This document shows positions 17,148-25,150 of a stretch of 64,000 bases of DNA, one piece after another. The notes below the pieces were generated by a model. It had not been told where the DNA came from, did no database searches, and saw only the letters and a list, made by a program, of their open reading frames with translations. The position numbers and the translations under genes were made by a program. The stretch is from Nonomuraea deserti (lineage in GTDB: Bacteria; Actinomycetota; Actinomycetes; Streptosporangiales; Streptosporangiaceae). The stretch's first letter is position 1, and each line of letters begins with the position of its first letter. Location of the stretch: positions 1-64,000 of the forward strand of contig NZ_SMKO01000012.1 of the NCBI RefSeq assembly GCF_004348685.1, read 5' to 3'.

Positions 17148-17229
17148 GCTTCAAAGGTAGCCAGCGAGACGGTCAAGTGTGAACGTGTTCCGCCAGGACG
17201 GTGTCACCCTGCTGACTATCTTGGGCGCT

Positions 17230-17742
17230 ATGCCGCCGGCCGAGGTAACAGTGCGCGATCTCATCGAGGCAGCTCTGCACGACACCGATCCGGACGGCCC
17301 GCTGCGCTGGCATGTGATCTCCATTCTGCGCCAGCGGAGCGACCTGGAGTCGTTCATCGAGGCACGCCGGTTGTGCGCCGGGGACACGGTCGCCGAGCGG
17401 CTGCTGGGCGTGGACATCATGGGCATGTTGCAGCCGTTCGTGGACCGGACGCTGCCGGTGCTGCGCTATCTGGCCGCCAGCGAGGACGACGCCATGGTGC
17501 TCTATTCGGTGCTGATCGCCTTCGGTCACCTGGCCGATCCGCGCTCGCTGCCGTCCGTGATCGATCTGGCCGGCCACGGCGACGCCAGAGTGAGGTACGG
17601 GGCCGCGTACGCGCTGCAGCACGTGCTCGGCGAACCGCCTGACCGCGCCGGGCTGGAGACGCTGCGCGCGCTGGCCGCCGACAGCGACGCCGACGTGGCC
17701 GGCTGGGCCTCGCTCGGCGTGGCCCTGCGTACGGCTCCCTGA
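17230..17742 (+). CDS. HEAT-repeat protein
   Basis: About 170 residues of paired helices, e.g. RSLPSVIDLAGHGDARVRYGAAYAL, typical of HEAT scaffolds; partner unknown. The ATG at 17230 is preferred over an upstream in-frame GTG at 17179; neither has a Shine-Dalgarno, and TATCTT 7 bases before the ATG would suit a leaderless message. Divergent from marP. Confidence 0.65.
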   Translation: MPPAEVTVRDLIEAALHDTDPDGPLRWHVISILRQRSDLESFIEARRLCAGDTVAERLLGVDIMGMLQPFVDRTLPVLRYLAASEDDAMVLYSVLIAFGHLADPRSLPSVIDLAGHGDARVRYGAAYALQHVLGEPPDRAGLETLRALAADSDADVAGWASLGVALRTAP

Positions 17743-17749
17743 AACGGCG

Positions 17750-18385
17750 CTAGTCGCGGGCCGCCAGTGGCGGCAGGTCCTCCACCTGTGCGGGGTCCCA
17801 CGGGCGGTCGAGCCCCGCCTCGCGCAGCACGGAGTCGAGCACCATCGCGGTGAACCCCCACACCAGCATCCCGCGCACCCGGAACGCCGGCCCGACCATG
17901 CCCCGGGGGTGGCGCAGCGAGACGCGGTTGCCGGGATCGACCAGCTCGGCGATCGGCACCCGCTCGACGGAGTCGACCTCGTCGGGTGAGGCGGCGTGCA
18001 CCGCGGACGGCTCGCGCCACCATGCGATCACGGGTGTGACCCGGTTGTCGCTGAAGCTCAGGTAGAGCTCGGGCATCGTGCCCAGCACGTGGATGCCGGC
18101 GGGATCGACCCCGGTCTCCTCCTCGGCCTCGCGCAGCGCCGCCGCGACGGGGCCGGCGTCGTCAGGGTCGACGCCGCCGCCGGGGAACGCGGGCTGGCCC
18201 GGGTGCCTGCGCCCGCGGGTGCTGCGCTGGATGAGCAGCACGTCGGGCCCGAGCGGCCCGTCGCCGAACAACATGAGGACCGCCGCCTCCCTCCCGCCCG
18301 TCACGGGTGGCCGCAGAGCTCGGGGCACTCGGGCCCGCTGTGCCTGCGCTGCCAGTGTGTCGAGCCAGTCGGGCACTTGTGTCAC
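17750..18385 (-). CDS. NUDIX CoA pyrophosphatase-type hydrolase (NudL-like)
   Basis: 211 residues. The Nudix box runs from GGGVDPDD to LREAEEETGVD, preceded by the HPGQPAFPGG segment typical of CoA pyrophosphatases. The GTG start has GGAGGA upstream. It lies in the same marP/nth neighbourhood as Rv3672c. Confidence 0.88.
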   Translation of the reverse strand: MTQVPDWLDTLAAQAQRARVPRALRPPVTGGREAAVLMLFGDGPLGPDVLLIQRSTRGRRHPGQPAFPGGGVDPDDAGPVAAALREAEEETGVDPAGIHVLGTMPELYLSFSDNRVTPVIAWWREPSAVHAASPDEVDSVERVPIAELVDPGNRVSLRHPRGMVGPAFRVRGMLVWGFTAMVLDSVLREAGLDRPWDPAQVEDLPPLAARD

Positions 18386-18425
18386 GCATCCTCCAACACG
18401 CCGTGGCGTCGATCACTTCCCCTGA

Positions 18426-19148
18426 TCAGGAGAAGGGGCCGTTCCTGACAAGCTTCGCCGCCTCCGCGCTCGCCGTGGGGCCGGTGCCGTACGAGGGGCA
18501 GAGCGCGGCCAGCGGGCAGACGCCGCACGCGGGGCGCCGGGCGTGGCAGATGCGACGGCCGTGCCAGATCACCCGGTGGGAGAAGATCGTCCACTCGCGC
18601 TTGGGCAGCAGCCCGCCCACGATGTGCTCGATCTTGACCGGGTCGGTCTCGTCGGTCCAGCCGAAGCGGCGCACCAGCCGCTGGAAGTGGGTGTCGACGG
18701 TGAGCCCCGGCACGTCGAACGCGTTGCCCAGCACCACGTTGGCCGTCTTTCGGCCCACGCCGGGCAGCTTGACCAGGTCCGGCAACCGGTTGGGAACCTC
18801 TCCGCCGTGGCGCTCGCAGATCGCCTGCGCCATGCCGATGATGCTGTTGGTCTTGGCGCGGAAGAAGCCGGTCGAGCGGATGATCTCTTCCATCTCGGAC
18901 CGGTCGGCGGCGGCGTAGTCGGCCACCGACGGATATTTCGCGAACAGAATGGGAGTCACCATGTTGACCCGCTTGTCCGTGCACTGCGCGGACAGGATGG
19001 TCGCCACCAGCAGCTCGAGCGGGTTGGTGAAGTCGAGCTCGCAATGGGCGTCAGGGTAGGTCTCCGCGAGGATGCGGTTCATCTTGCGCGCCCGCCGCAC
19101 CCGTGCGAGCTGGGTCTCCGGCTTGCGCCCCGCCGCGTTCGTGGCCAT
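18426..19148 (-). CDS. nth: Endonuclease III
   Basis: 240 residues. The helix-hairpin-helix [12 protein letters not shown] contains the Schiff-base lysine, followed by the catalytic Asp in VDTHFQR and a C-terminal [4Fe-4S] ligand set [17 protein letters not shown]. Base-excision repair of oxidised pyrimidines. The ATG at 19148 has no Shine-Dalgarno. Confidence 0.95.
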   Translation of the reverse strand: MATNAAGRKPETQLARVRRARKMNRILAETYPDAHCELDFTNPLELLVATILSAQCTDKRVNMVTPILFAKYPSVADYAAADRSEMEEIIRSTGFFRAKTNSIIGMAQAICERHGGEVPNRLPDLVKLPGVGRKTANVVLGNAFDVPGLTVDTHFQRLVRRFGWTDETDPVKIEHIVGGLLPKREWTIFSHRVIWHGRRICHARRPACGVCPLAALCPSYGTGPTASAEAAKLVRNGPFS

Positions 19149-19361
19149 GTCGCAAGAGTAGAAGCTCTGGCAGACGTTTGAGCCCGCGATGGCCGTAGCG
19201 GGCGGCCTCCTGTCGGGTGCCCAGGGGCGCGTCGGGTAACTTTCCTCCCGGAATCCGGTAATCCCGATCAACGCGGGCAAGACCGGAACACCCCGGCATT
19301 CCCATAACCTGTGTGTGCCGCCCGAAGTGGGGTGAGTCACAATGGCAGCAGAGGAGGCAGT

Positions 19362-20042
19362 GTGAACACCGAAGATGTGCTGGGCAAGGCCCCCCTGTTC
19401 GCCGCGCTGGACCGCGAGAGTGCCGCGGCGCTGCGCACCAGCATCACCGAGGTCCAGTTGTCCAAGGGACAGACGCTCTTCCACGAGAACGAGACGGGCG
19501 ACCGGCTCTACGTCGTGCTGGACGGCAAGATCAAACTGTCCCGCACGTCGCCGGACGGGCGGGAGAACCTGCTCAGCGTGCTGGGGCCGAGCGAGATGTT
19601 CGGCGAGCTGTCGCTGTTCGACCCGAGGCCGCGCACGGCCACGGCGACCGCGCTGACCGAGGTGCGCCTGGCCGGGCTCGGCCACGACGACCTGCGGCCC
19701 TGGCTGACCGGCCGGCCCGAGGTGGCCCTGCACCTGCTGCGCGCGCTCGCCCAGCGGCTGCGCCGCACCAACGACGTGCTGGCCGACCTGGTGTTCACCG
19801 ACGTGCCGGGGCGGGTGGCCAAGCAACTGCTCGACCTGGCCGAGCGGTTCGGCATCAAGACCGACGACGGCATCCGGGTGCACCACGACCTGACCCAGGA
19901 AGAGCTGGCCCAGCTCGTCGGCGCCTCCCGCGAGACGGTCAACAAGGCGCTGGCCGACTTCGCCCAGCGCGGCTGGCTGCGCATCGAGGCCAAGGCCGTG
20001 GTCATCCTCGACATCGACCGGCTCTACAACCGGTCCAGATAG
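19362..20042 (+). CDS. crp: CRP/FNR-family global regulator
   Basis: 226 residues from the GTG at 19362, which has GAGGAGG upstream. The cyclic-nucleotide domain shows the phosphate-binding cassette [16 protein letters not shown], and the C-terminal helix-turn-helix is [19 protein letters not shown]. Closest type is actinobacterial Crp (Rv3676), a cAMP-responsive regulator of respiration and development. Confidence 0.95.
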   Translation: MNTEDVLGKAPLFAALDRESAAALRTSITEVQLSKGQTLFHENETGDRLYVVLDGKIKLSRTSPDGRENLLSVLGPSEMFGELSLFDPRPRTATATALTEVRLAGLGHDDLRPWLTGRPEVALHLLRALAQRLRRTNDVLADLVFTDVPGRVAKQLLDLAERFGIKTDDGIRVHHDLTQEELAQLVGASRETVNKALADFAQRGWLRIEAKAVVILDIDRLYNRSR

Positions 20043-20051
20043 GCTCGCCGG

Positions 20052-20843
20052 TCAGGAGGCGTCGAGATAGTCCAGCTGGGCCAGCACCGACATCTCCGCC
20101 GCCGGCCAGAGCGACCGGTCGACGTCGGCGTACACGATCTTGACGATCTGGCGTGCTGTGCGCGCGCCCTGCTCGCGCGCCGCCCTGATCTGTTCGAGCC
20201 GCTCGCGCCGGTGCGCGATATAGCCGTCGAGCGCGCCGATCGGGTCGGGCAGCACGGGCCCGTGGCCCGGCAGCAGCGCCCGCGCCTCCAGGCTCTCCGC
20301 CGCCGCCCTCAGCCGGTCGAGGCTGCGGAGATAGTCGGCCAGGCCGCCGTCGCGGGCGATGATCGTGGTGCCCCTGCCCAGCACCGTGTCGCCGGTCAGC
20401 ATCGCCCTGTCGGCGGGCAGCCAGAAGCACAGCGAGTCGAACGAGTGGCCGGGCGTTCCGTACACGTGGATCTCCAGCCCCGCCACGGTCACCACGTCGC
20501 CGTCGGCGAGGCCCTCGTCGCCCAGCCGGTGGCGCGGGTCGAGGGCCCGCACGGGCGCGTTCACCATCCGGGCGAAGCGCCCGGCGCCCCCGCTGTGGTC
20601 GAAATGGCCGTGGGTGAGCAGGATCTCGGTGACGCGGCGCTCGCCTAGATGGTCGCGTACGCGCTGAAGGTGTGCCTCGTCCTCCGGCCCCGGGTCGACG
20701 ACCAGCACCTCCTCGCCCGCGCCGATCACCCACGTGTTGGTGCCGTCGAGCGTCATGACAGAGGGGTTGGGGGCGAGCAGGTTCTCGGCGTGCTCCGTAC
20801 GGGATCCGTCGGGCGTGCCGATCGGGATGTGCAGACCGCTCAC
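20052..20843 (-). CDS. Metallo-beta-lactamase-fold hydrolase (Rv3677c-like)
   Basis: 263 residues. The HGHFDH zinc motif, a later GTPGH, and LPGHGPV supply the metal ligands of the LACTB2-like branch. The GTG at 20843 overlaps the stop of the upstream NUDIX gene (GTGA). Substrate unknown. Confidence 0.88.
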   Translation of the reverse strand: MSGLHIPIGTPDGSRTEHAENLLAPNPSVMTLDGTNTWVIGAGEEVLVVDPGPEDEAHLQRVRDHLGERRVTEILLTHGHFDHSGGAGRFARMVNAPVRALDPRHRLGDEGLADGDVVTVAGLEIHVYGTPGHSFDSLCFWLPADRAMLTGDTVLGRGTTIIARDGGLADYLRSLDRLRAAAESLEARALLPGHGPVLPDPIGALDGYIAHRRERLEQIRAAREQGARTARQIVKIVYADVDRSLWPAAEMSVLAQLDYLDAS

Positions 20844-21655
20844 GGAGCCACCACCAGCCGCATCTCGCCCTCGACCTCGACCGCCCTGGGCATGATGCGC
20901 ACGATCTCCCTGGGCGCCGCCAGGACGTCGCCCACGCTGCCGCAGGCGGCCAGCTCGGTGAGCGTACGGTGCGTGGGCGGCATGAGGAAGATCTCCCCTT
21001 GACGCGCCAGCTCGACCGCCTCGGCCGGGCGCTGCCACACGACCTGGTCGGCCTCCCCGCCCACGTCACGGGTGCGCTGGCCGTCGGGCAGCACGGCGGC
21101 GAAGAAGCGCGTGTCGAAACGTTTGCGCTCGATCTCCGGCGTGATCCAGTGCGCCCACGGCTTGAGCAGGTCGGAGCGGAGCACCAGGCCGCGCCGGGCG
21201 AGGAAGTCCGCGAAGGCCAGGCTCCTGTCGATGAGCGCGAGCCGGTCGGCCTCCCAGTCGTCGCCGGTCGTGTCGGCGACGACGGAGCCGGGCCCCGGCC
21301 CGGCCAGCAGCACGCCCGACTCCTCGAACGTCTCGCGTACGGCCGCGCACACCAGCGCCCGCGCCAGCCGCTCGCTCGCCTTGAACACCGCGCCCCACTC
21401 CGCGGGAGACGGCCCGGCCCAGGCGATTGCCTGGTCGGCGTCGCGCTCGTCCACCGAGCCGCCGGGAAAGACGTACGCGCCCGCCGCGAAGGCCATCGTG
21501 GACTTGCGCCGGAGCAGGTAGACCTCGGGACCTCCGGCTCCGTCACGCAGGATCACGACCGTGGCGGCGTCCCGCGCGGGCACGGGCTCGACCCGTCCGG
21601 CGAGAACGTCCCGTGCCCGCGCGGCGAGCTCGGCTGGAAGCGGAATACCGGTCAC
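20840..21655 (-). CDS. NUDIX hydrolase (NUDT19/RP2-like)
   Basis: 271 residues. The Nudix box is split: FPGGSVDERDAD is separated by about 25 residues from VRETFEESGVLL, as in the NUDT19 branch. AAGGAGGT precedes the GTG at 21655. Translationally coupled to the downstream metallo-beta-lactamase gene. Confidence 0.85.
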   Translation of the reverse strand: MTGIPLPAELAARARDVLAGRVEPVPARDAATVVILRDGAGGPEVYLLRRKSTMAFAAGAYVFPGGSVDERDADQAIAWAGPSPAEWGAVFKASERLARALVCAAVRETFEESGVLLAGPGPGSVVADTTGDDWEADRLALIDRSLAFADFLARRGLVLRSDLLKPWAHWITPEIERKRFDTRFFAAVLPDGQRTRDVGGEADQVVWQRPAEAVELARQGEIFLMPPTHRTLTELAACGSVGDVLAAPREIVRIMPRAVEVEGEMRLVVAP

Positions 21656-21700
21656 CTGACCTCCTTAGAACATCACTCGGTCATGGTGACATATCCCGAT

Positions 21701-22159
21701 TCAGGCCACTTCGGCGATCAGCTCCACTTCCACGGGCGCGTCCAGCGGGAGCACGGCCATGCCCACCGCGCTGCGGGCGTGCTTGCCCTGCTCCCCGAAG
21801 ACCTCGGCGAGCAGGTCGCTGGCGCCGTTGGCCACCTGCGCCTGCTCGGTGAAGTCGGGTGCGCTGGCCACGAACGCCACGACCTTGACGATCCGCCGCA
21901 CCCTGGACAGCTCGCCCAGCTCGGCCTTGAGCGCCGCGACGGCGTTGAGCGCGCAGATGCGGGCCTGCGCCCGGCCCTCGTCGACGCCCAGGTCGACCCC
22001 GAGCTTGCCGGTCTGGTGCAGCTTGCCCTCCAGCATCGGCACCTGCCCCGAGGTGTAGACCAGGTCGCCGGTGCGCACGGCGGCCACGTAGGACCCCACG
22101 GGCGCGACGGGCGGCGGCAACGTCAGGCCCAGCTCTTCGATCCTCTGCTCAGGCGTCAC
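21701..22159 (-). CDS. RidA/YjgF-family protein
   Basis: 152 residues. VYTSGQVPML, ICALNAVAALKAELG and the C-terminal VEVELIAEVA mark the Rid fold (reactive enamine/imine deamination or a related role). The usual arginine near residue 105 of archetypal RidA is not evident, so deaminase activity is uncertain. GTG start overlaps the preceding stop. Confidence 0.82.
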   Translation of the reverse strand: MTPEQRIEELGLTLPPPVAPVGSYVAAVRTGDLVYTSGQVPMLEGKLHQTGKLGVDLGVDEGRAQARICALNAVAALKAELGELSRVRRIVKVVAFVASAPDFTEQAQVANGASDLLAEVFGEQGKHARSAVGMAVLPLDAPVEVELIAEVA

Positions 22160-22311
22160 TGCTTCTCCCGCTTGAAGTAGGCGACGAGCTGCTCGGGCGT
22201 GGCGCCCTGCAGGATCTGCACCAGCTCCCAGCCGTCGGCGCCGAAGTTGTCGAGGATCATCTTGGTGTTGTGGATCAACACCGGGGCTGTGAGATATTCC
22301 CATTTCTTCAT
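22156..22311 (-). CDS. Small DUF4177 protein
   Basis: 51 residues beginning MKKWEYLTAPVLIHN and containing DGWELVQI, the DUF4177 signature. Co-encoded with RidA through a GTGA overlap. Function unknown. Confidence 0.85.
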   Translation of the reverse strand: MKKWEYLTAPVLIHNTKMILDNFGADGWELVQILQGATPEQLVAYFKREKQ

Positions 22312-22430
22312 GGCTGTCAGCGTCTCACAAGAACCGTCGTCACCACCTTCCACCGCCGCGGCGCCAGTGTGAGCAATCTCAAAGGGTGGTCGTCGGCTTT
22401 CGACAAGTGACCGTTCGGTAGCCTCGAATC

Positions 22431-23432
22431 GTGGACTCTCCGGACACGGACTGGGCCGGCGTGCGACTGCACGTGGTCACCGGCAAGGGCGGCACCGGCA
22501 AGACGACCGTGGCCGCCGCTCTCGCTCTCGCTCTCGCCTCCGGCGGCCGAAAGGTGCTGCTCGTGGAGGTGGAGGGCCGGCAGGGCATCGCGCAGATCTT
22601 CGACCTGCCGCCGCTGCCGTACGAAGAGCGCAAGATCGCGGTGGCGCCCTCGGGCGGCGACGTCTTCGCGCTGTCCATCGACCCGGAAGCGGCCATGCTC
22701 GAGTACATGGAGATGTTCTACGGGATGCGCAGCGCGGGCCGGGCGCTGACCAAGATGGGCATCGTCGACTTCGCCACCACCGTGGCGCCGGGTTTCCGCG
22801 ACGTCCTCGTCACCGGCAAGACGACCGAGGCCGTACGCCGGCGGGGCAGGAACGGCCGCCGGATCTACGACGCCGTCGTCCTGGACGCTCCGCCGACCGG
22901 CCGCATCGCGCGGTTCCTCAACGTCACCCAGGAGGTGGCGGGCCTGGCCAAGGTCGGGCCCATCAAGAACCACTCCGAGCTGGTCAACAACGTGGTGAAA
23001 TCCCCCGAGACCGCCGTGCACTTCGTCACGCTGCTGGAGGAGATGCCGGTCCAGGAGACGCTCGACGGCATCGCCGAGCTCCGAGCCGCCGGCCTGCCCG
23101 CCGGCGGCATCTTCGTCAACATGGTCCGCGAGTCACTGCTGCCCCAGGCCGCCCTTGACACGGCTGTCAAGGGCCGCTTCGACGCCGGTGAGCTCGTACT
23201 CGGGCTCAAGGCCGCGGGCGTGGCCGACGGCGCCGAGGCCACGGCGATGGCCGAGGCGCTCGCGGAGGAGGTCGTCGAACACGCCCACCGCACCGAACTG
23301 GAGAAGGCCGAGCGCGCGTCGCTGGCCGAGGCGGGCCTGAAGAGCTACGAGCTGCCGCTGCTGGCCGACGGCGTCGACCTCGCAGGCCTGTACGAGCTCG
23401 CGGAGAGCATGCGCACCCAGGGAGCAGCGTGA
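22431..23432 (+). CDS. ArsA/GET3-like anion-transporting ATPase, first copy (Rv3679-like)
   Basis: 333 residues. P-loop TGKGGTGKTTVAAAL and VVLDAPPTG switch mark an ArsA/GET3 SIMIBI ATPase. With the next gene it probably forms a heterodimer, as Rv3679/Rv3680 do; those are tied to arsenic-independent stress tolerance (family knowledge). GTG start, no clear ribosome-binding site. Confidence 0.9.
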   Translation: MDSPDTDWAGVRLHVVTGKGGTGKTTVAAALALALASGGRKVLLVEVEGRQGIAQIFDLPPLPYEERKIAVAPSGGDVFALSIDPEAAMLEYMEMFYGMRSAGRALTKMGIVDFATTVAPGFRDVLVTGKTTEAVRRRGRNGRRIYDAVVLDAPPTGRIARFLNVTQEVAGLAKVGPIKNHSELVNNVVKSPETAVHFVTLLEEMPVQETLDGIAELRAAGLPAGGIFVNMVRESLLPQAALDTAVKGRFDAGELVLGLKAAGVADGAEATAMAEALAEEVVEHAHRTELEKAERASLAEAGLKSYELPLLADGVDLAGLYELAESMRTQGAA

Positions 23433-24556
23433 AGAAGCCCGCCACCCTCGACATCGACGCCATCCTCGACGACCAGGGCACCAGGATCATCGTCTGCTGC
23501 GGCGCCGGCGGCGTGGGCAAGACCACGACCGCGGCGGCGCTCGGGCTCCGCGCCGCGGAGCGCGGCAGGTGCGTGGTCGTGCTGACCGTCGACCCCGCCA
23601 GGCGCCTCGCCCAGTCGATGGGGCTGACGGAGCTGGACAACACGCCGCGGCTGGTCAGCTCGCCCGAGGGCGGCGGCCAGCTGTTCGCCATGATGCTCGA
23701 CATGAAGCGCACGTTCGACGAGATCATCGAGGCGCACGCCGACCCCGAGCGGGCCCGGCAGATCCTGTCGAACCCCTTCTACCAGTCCCTTTCGTCCAGC
23801 TTCTCCGGCACACAGGAATACATGGCCATGGAGAAGCTGGGCCAGCTCCGCCGCTCCGACGAGTGGGACCTGATCATCGTGGACACCCCGCCCTCGCGGA
23901 ACGCGCTCGACTTCCTCGACGCTCCCGAGCGGCTCGGGCGGTTCCTCGACGGCAGGTTCATCAGGCTGCTCACGGCTCCGGCCAAAGCTGGAGGGCGCAG
24001 CGCGTTCCGGCTGCTCAACGCCGGGTTCGGATTGATGGCGGGCGCGATGACCAAGCTGCTCGGCGCTCAGGTGATCAAGGATCTGCAGACGTTCGTGTCC
24101 GCGCTCGACGCCGTGTTCGGCGGGTTCAGGCAGCGGGCGGAGATGACGTACCAGCTGCTGCAGGCCCCGGGCACGGCCTTCCTCGTGGTGGCCGCGCCCG
24201 AGCGCGACGCGATGCGCGAGGCCTCCTATTTCGTGGAGCGCCTCGCCGAGGAGCGTATGCCGCTGGCCGGCCTCGTGGTCAACCGCGTGCACGTGTCGCC
24301 CGCCCCAGCGCTCTCAGCCGCCCGCAGCGCCGCCGCCGCGGAAGACCTGGAGTCGAGGGGCGAGCACGAGCTGACCGCCGCCGTGCTGCGGCTGCACGCC
24401 GGCCGGATGCAGCTCACCGCCCGCGAGAGCCGCGAGCAGGAGCACTTCGCCTCGGCCCACCCCACGGTGCCCGTGGTGCAGGTCCGCGCCATGTCCGAGG
24501 ACGTTCACGATCTCACAGGTCTGCGGCAGATCGGTGACCTGCTGGCGACCGCCTGA
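23429..24556 (+). CDS. ArsA/GET3-like ATPase, second copy (Rv3680-like)
   Basis: 375 residues. P-loop CGAGGVGKTTTAAAL, VVVLTVDPARRLAQS and the IIVDTPPSRNALDF switch II region. It starts at GTG 23429 overlapping the first copy's stop, so both proteins should be made together. A 12-bp hairpin follows. Confidence 0.92.
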   Translation: MKKPATLDIDAILDDQGTRIIVCCGAGGVGKTTTAAALGLRAAERGRCVVVLTVDPARRLAQSMGLTELDNTPRLVSSPEGGGQLFAMMLDMKRTFDEIIEAHADPERARQILSNPFYQSLSSSFSGTQEYMAMEKLGQLRRSDEWDLIIVDTPPSRNALDFLDAPERLGRFLDGRFIRLLTAPAKAGGRSAFRLLNAGFGLMAGAMTKLLGAQVIKDLQTFVSALDAVFGGFRQRAEMTYQLLQAPGTAFLVVAAPERDAMREASYFVERLAEERMPLAGLVVNRVHVSPAPALSAARSAAAAEDLESRGEHELTAAVLRLHAGRMQLTARESREQEHFASAHPTVPVVQVRAMSEDVHDLTGLRQIGDLLATA

Positions 24557-24564
24557 CAAAGAGA

Positions 24565-24595
24565 AAGTACGGCCGGCGGACGGCGCCGGCCGTAC
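24565..24595. terminator. Bidirectional hairpin between arsA-like and whiB genes
   Basis: Perfect 12-bp stem AGTACGGCCGGC (24565-24576) with 24584-24595, loop of 7 bases, between convergent genes. Confidence 0.8.
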
Positions 24596-24611
24596 TCGCT
24601 CGTGGGCCTGA

Positions 24612-24908
24612 TCAGCCCGCGATCAGCTCGTTGGTTCGTTCGTACTCTTCCTTGGCCGACTCGAGCAAGTCTCGCCACGAGTCGACGTCTGGACGCCGTC
24701 GAAGCAGTGCACGCCGTTCCCGTTCTGTCATGCCGCCCCACACCCCGAACTCGATGCGATTGTCCAGCGCATCGGCGAGGCACTCCGTGCGGACCGGGCA
24801 ACCCCGGCAGATGAGCTTCGCCCTGTTCTGCGCGGCGCCCTGCACGAACAGGGCATCCGGATCCGCACCCTTACAGGCGGCACGGGAGGTCCAATCCGTG
24901 ATCCACAT
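24612..24908 (-). CDS. WhiB-family iron-sulfur regulator (WhiB4 position)
   Basis: 98 residues. Four cysteines in the Wbl pattern (SRAACKGAD, then LICRGCPVRTEC) bind a [4Fe-4S] cluster; the GVWGGMTERERR turn follows and the basic tail is short. Position next to ponA2-like and arsA-like genes matches whiB4 of mycobacteria. Divergent from the penicillin-binding protein gene. Confidence 0.92.
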   Translation of the reverse strand: MWITDWTSRAACKGADPDALFVQGAAQNRAKLICRGCPVRTECLADALDNRIEFGVWGGMTERERRALLRRRPDVDSWRDLLESAKEEYERTNELIAG

Positions 24909-25150
24909 TTTTCGACCCCACTCCCCTTAGGTGGTCAGTCGTCATTTGGGGCCGACGGGCGCGGGCGCCGAGCCTCCGTATTCAGTTGCCGCAGGGAGAA
25001 CGTACGCAACGACCCGTTCGGGCCGACAGACCCCAGAGGACCAATTTCTCGGCGCAGTCTTGACCGGGAATGACTAGTCACCCCCGTCAGTCAAGGCGAA
25101 ATGGTGTCGCGCTACCGGTTCGGTCACTGTTTCGACGTACGCTAGGTAGC

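Noticed and set aside
24909..25150. Riboswitch upstream of the penicillin-binding protein gene
   Set aside because: No recognisable conserved riboswitch core; only ordinary divergent promoter sequence is visible.
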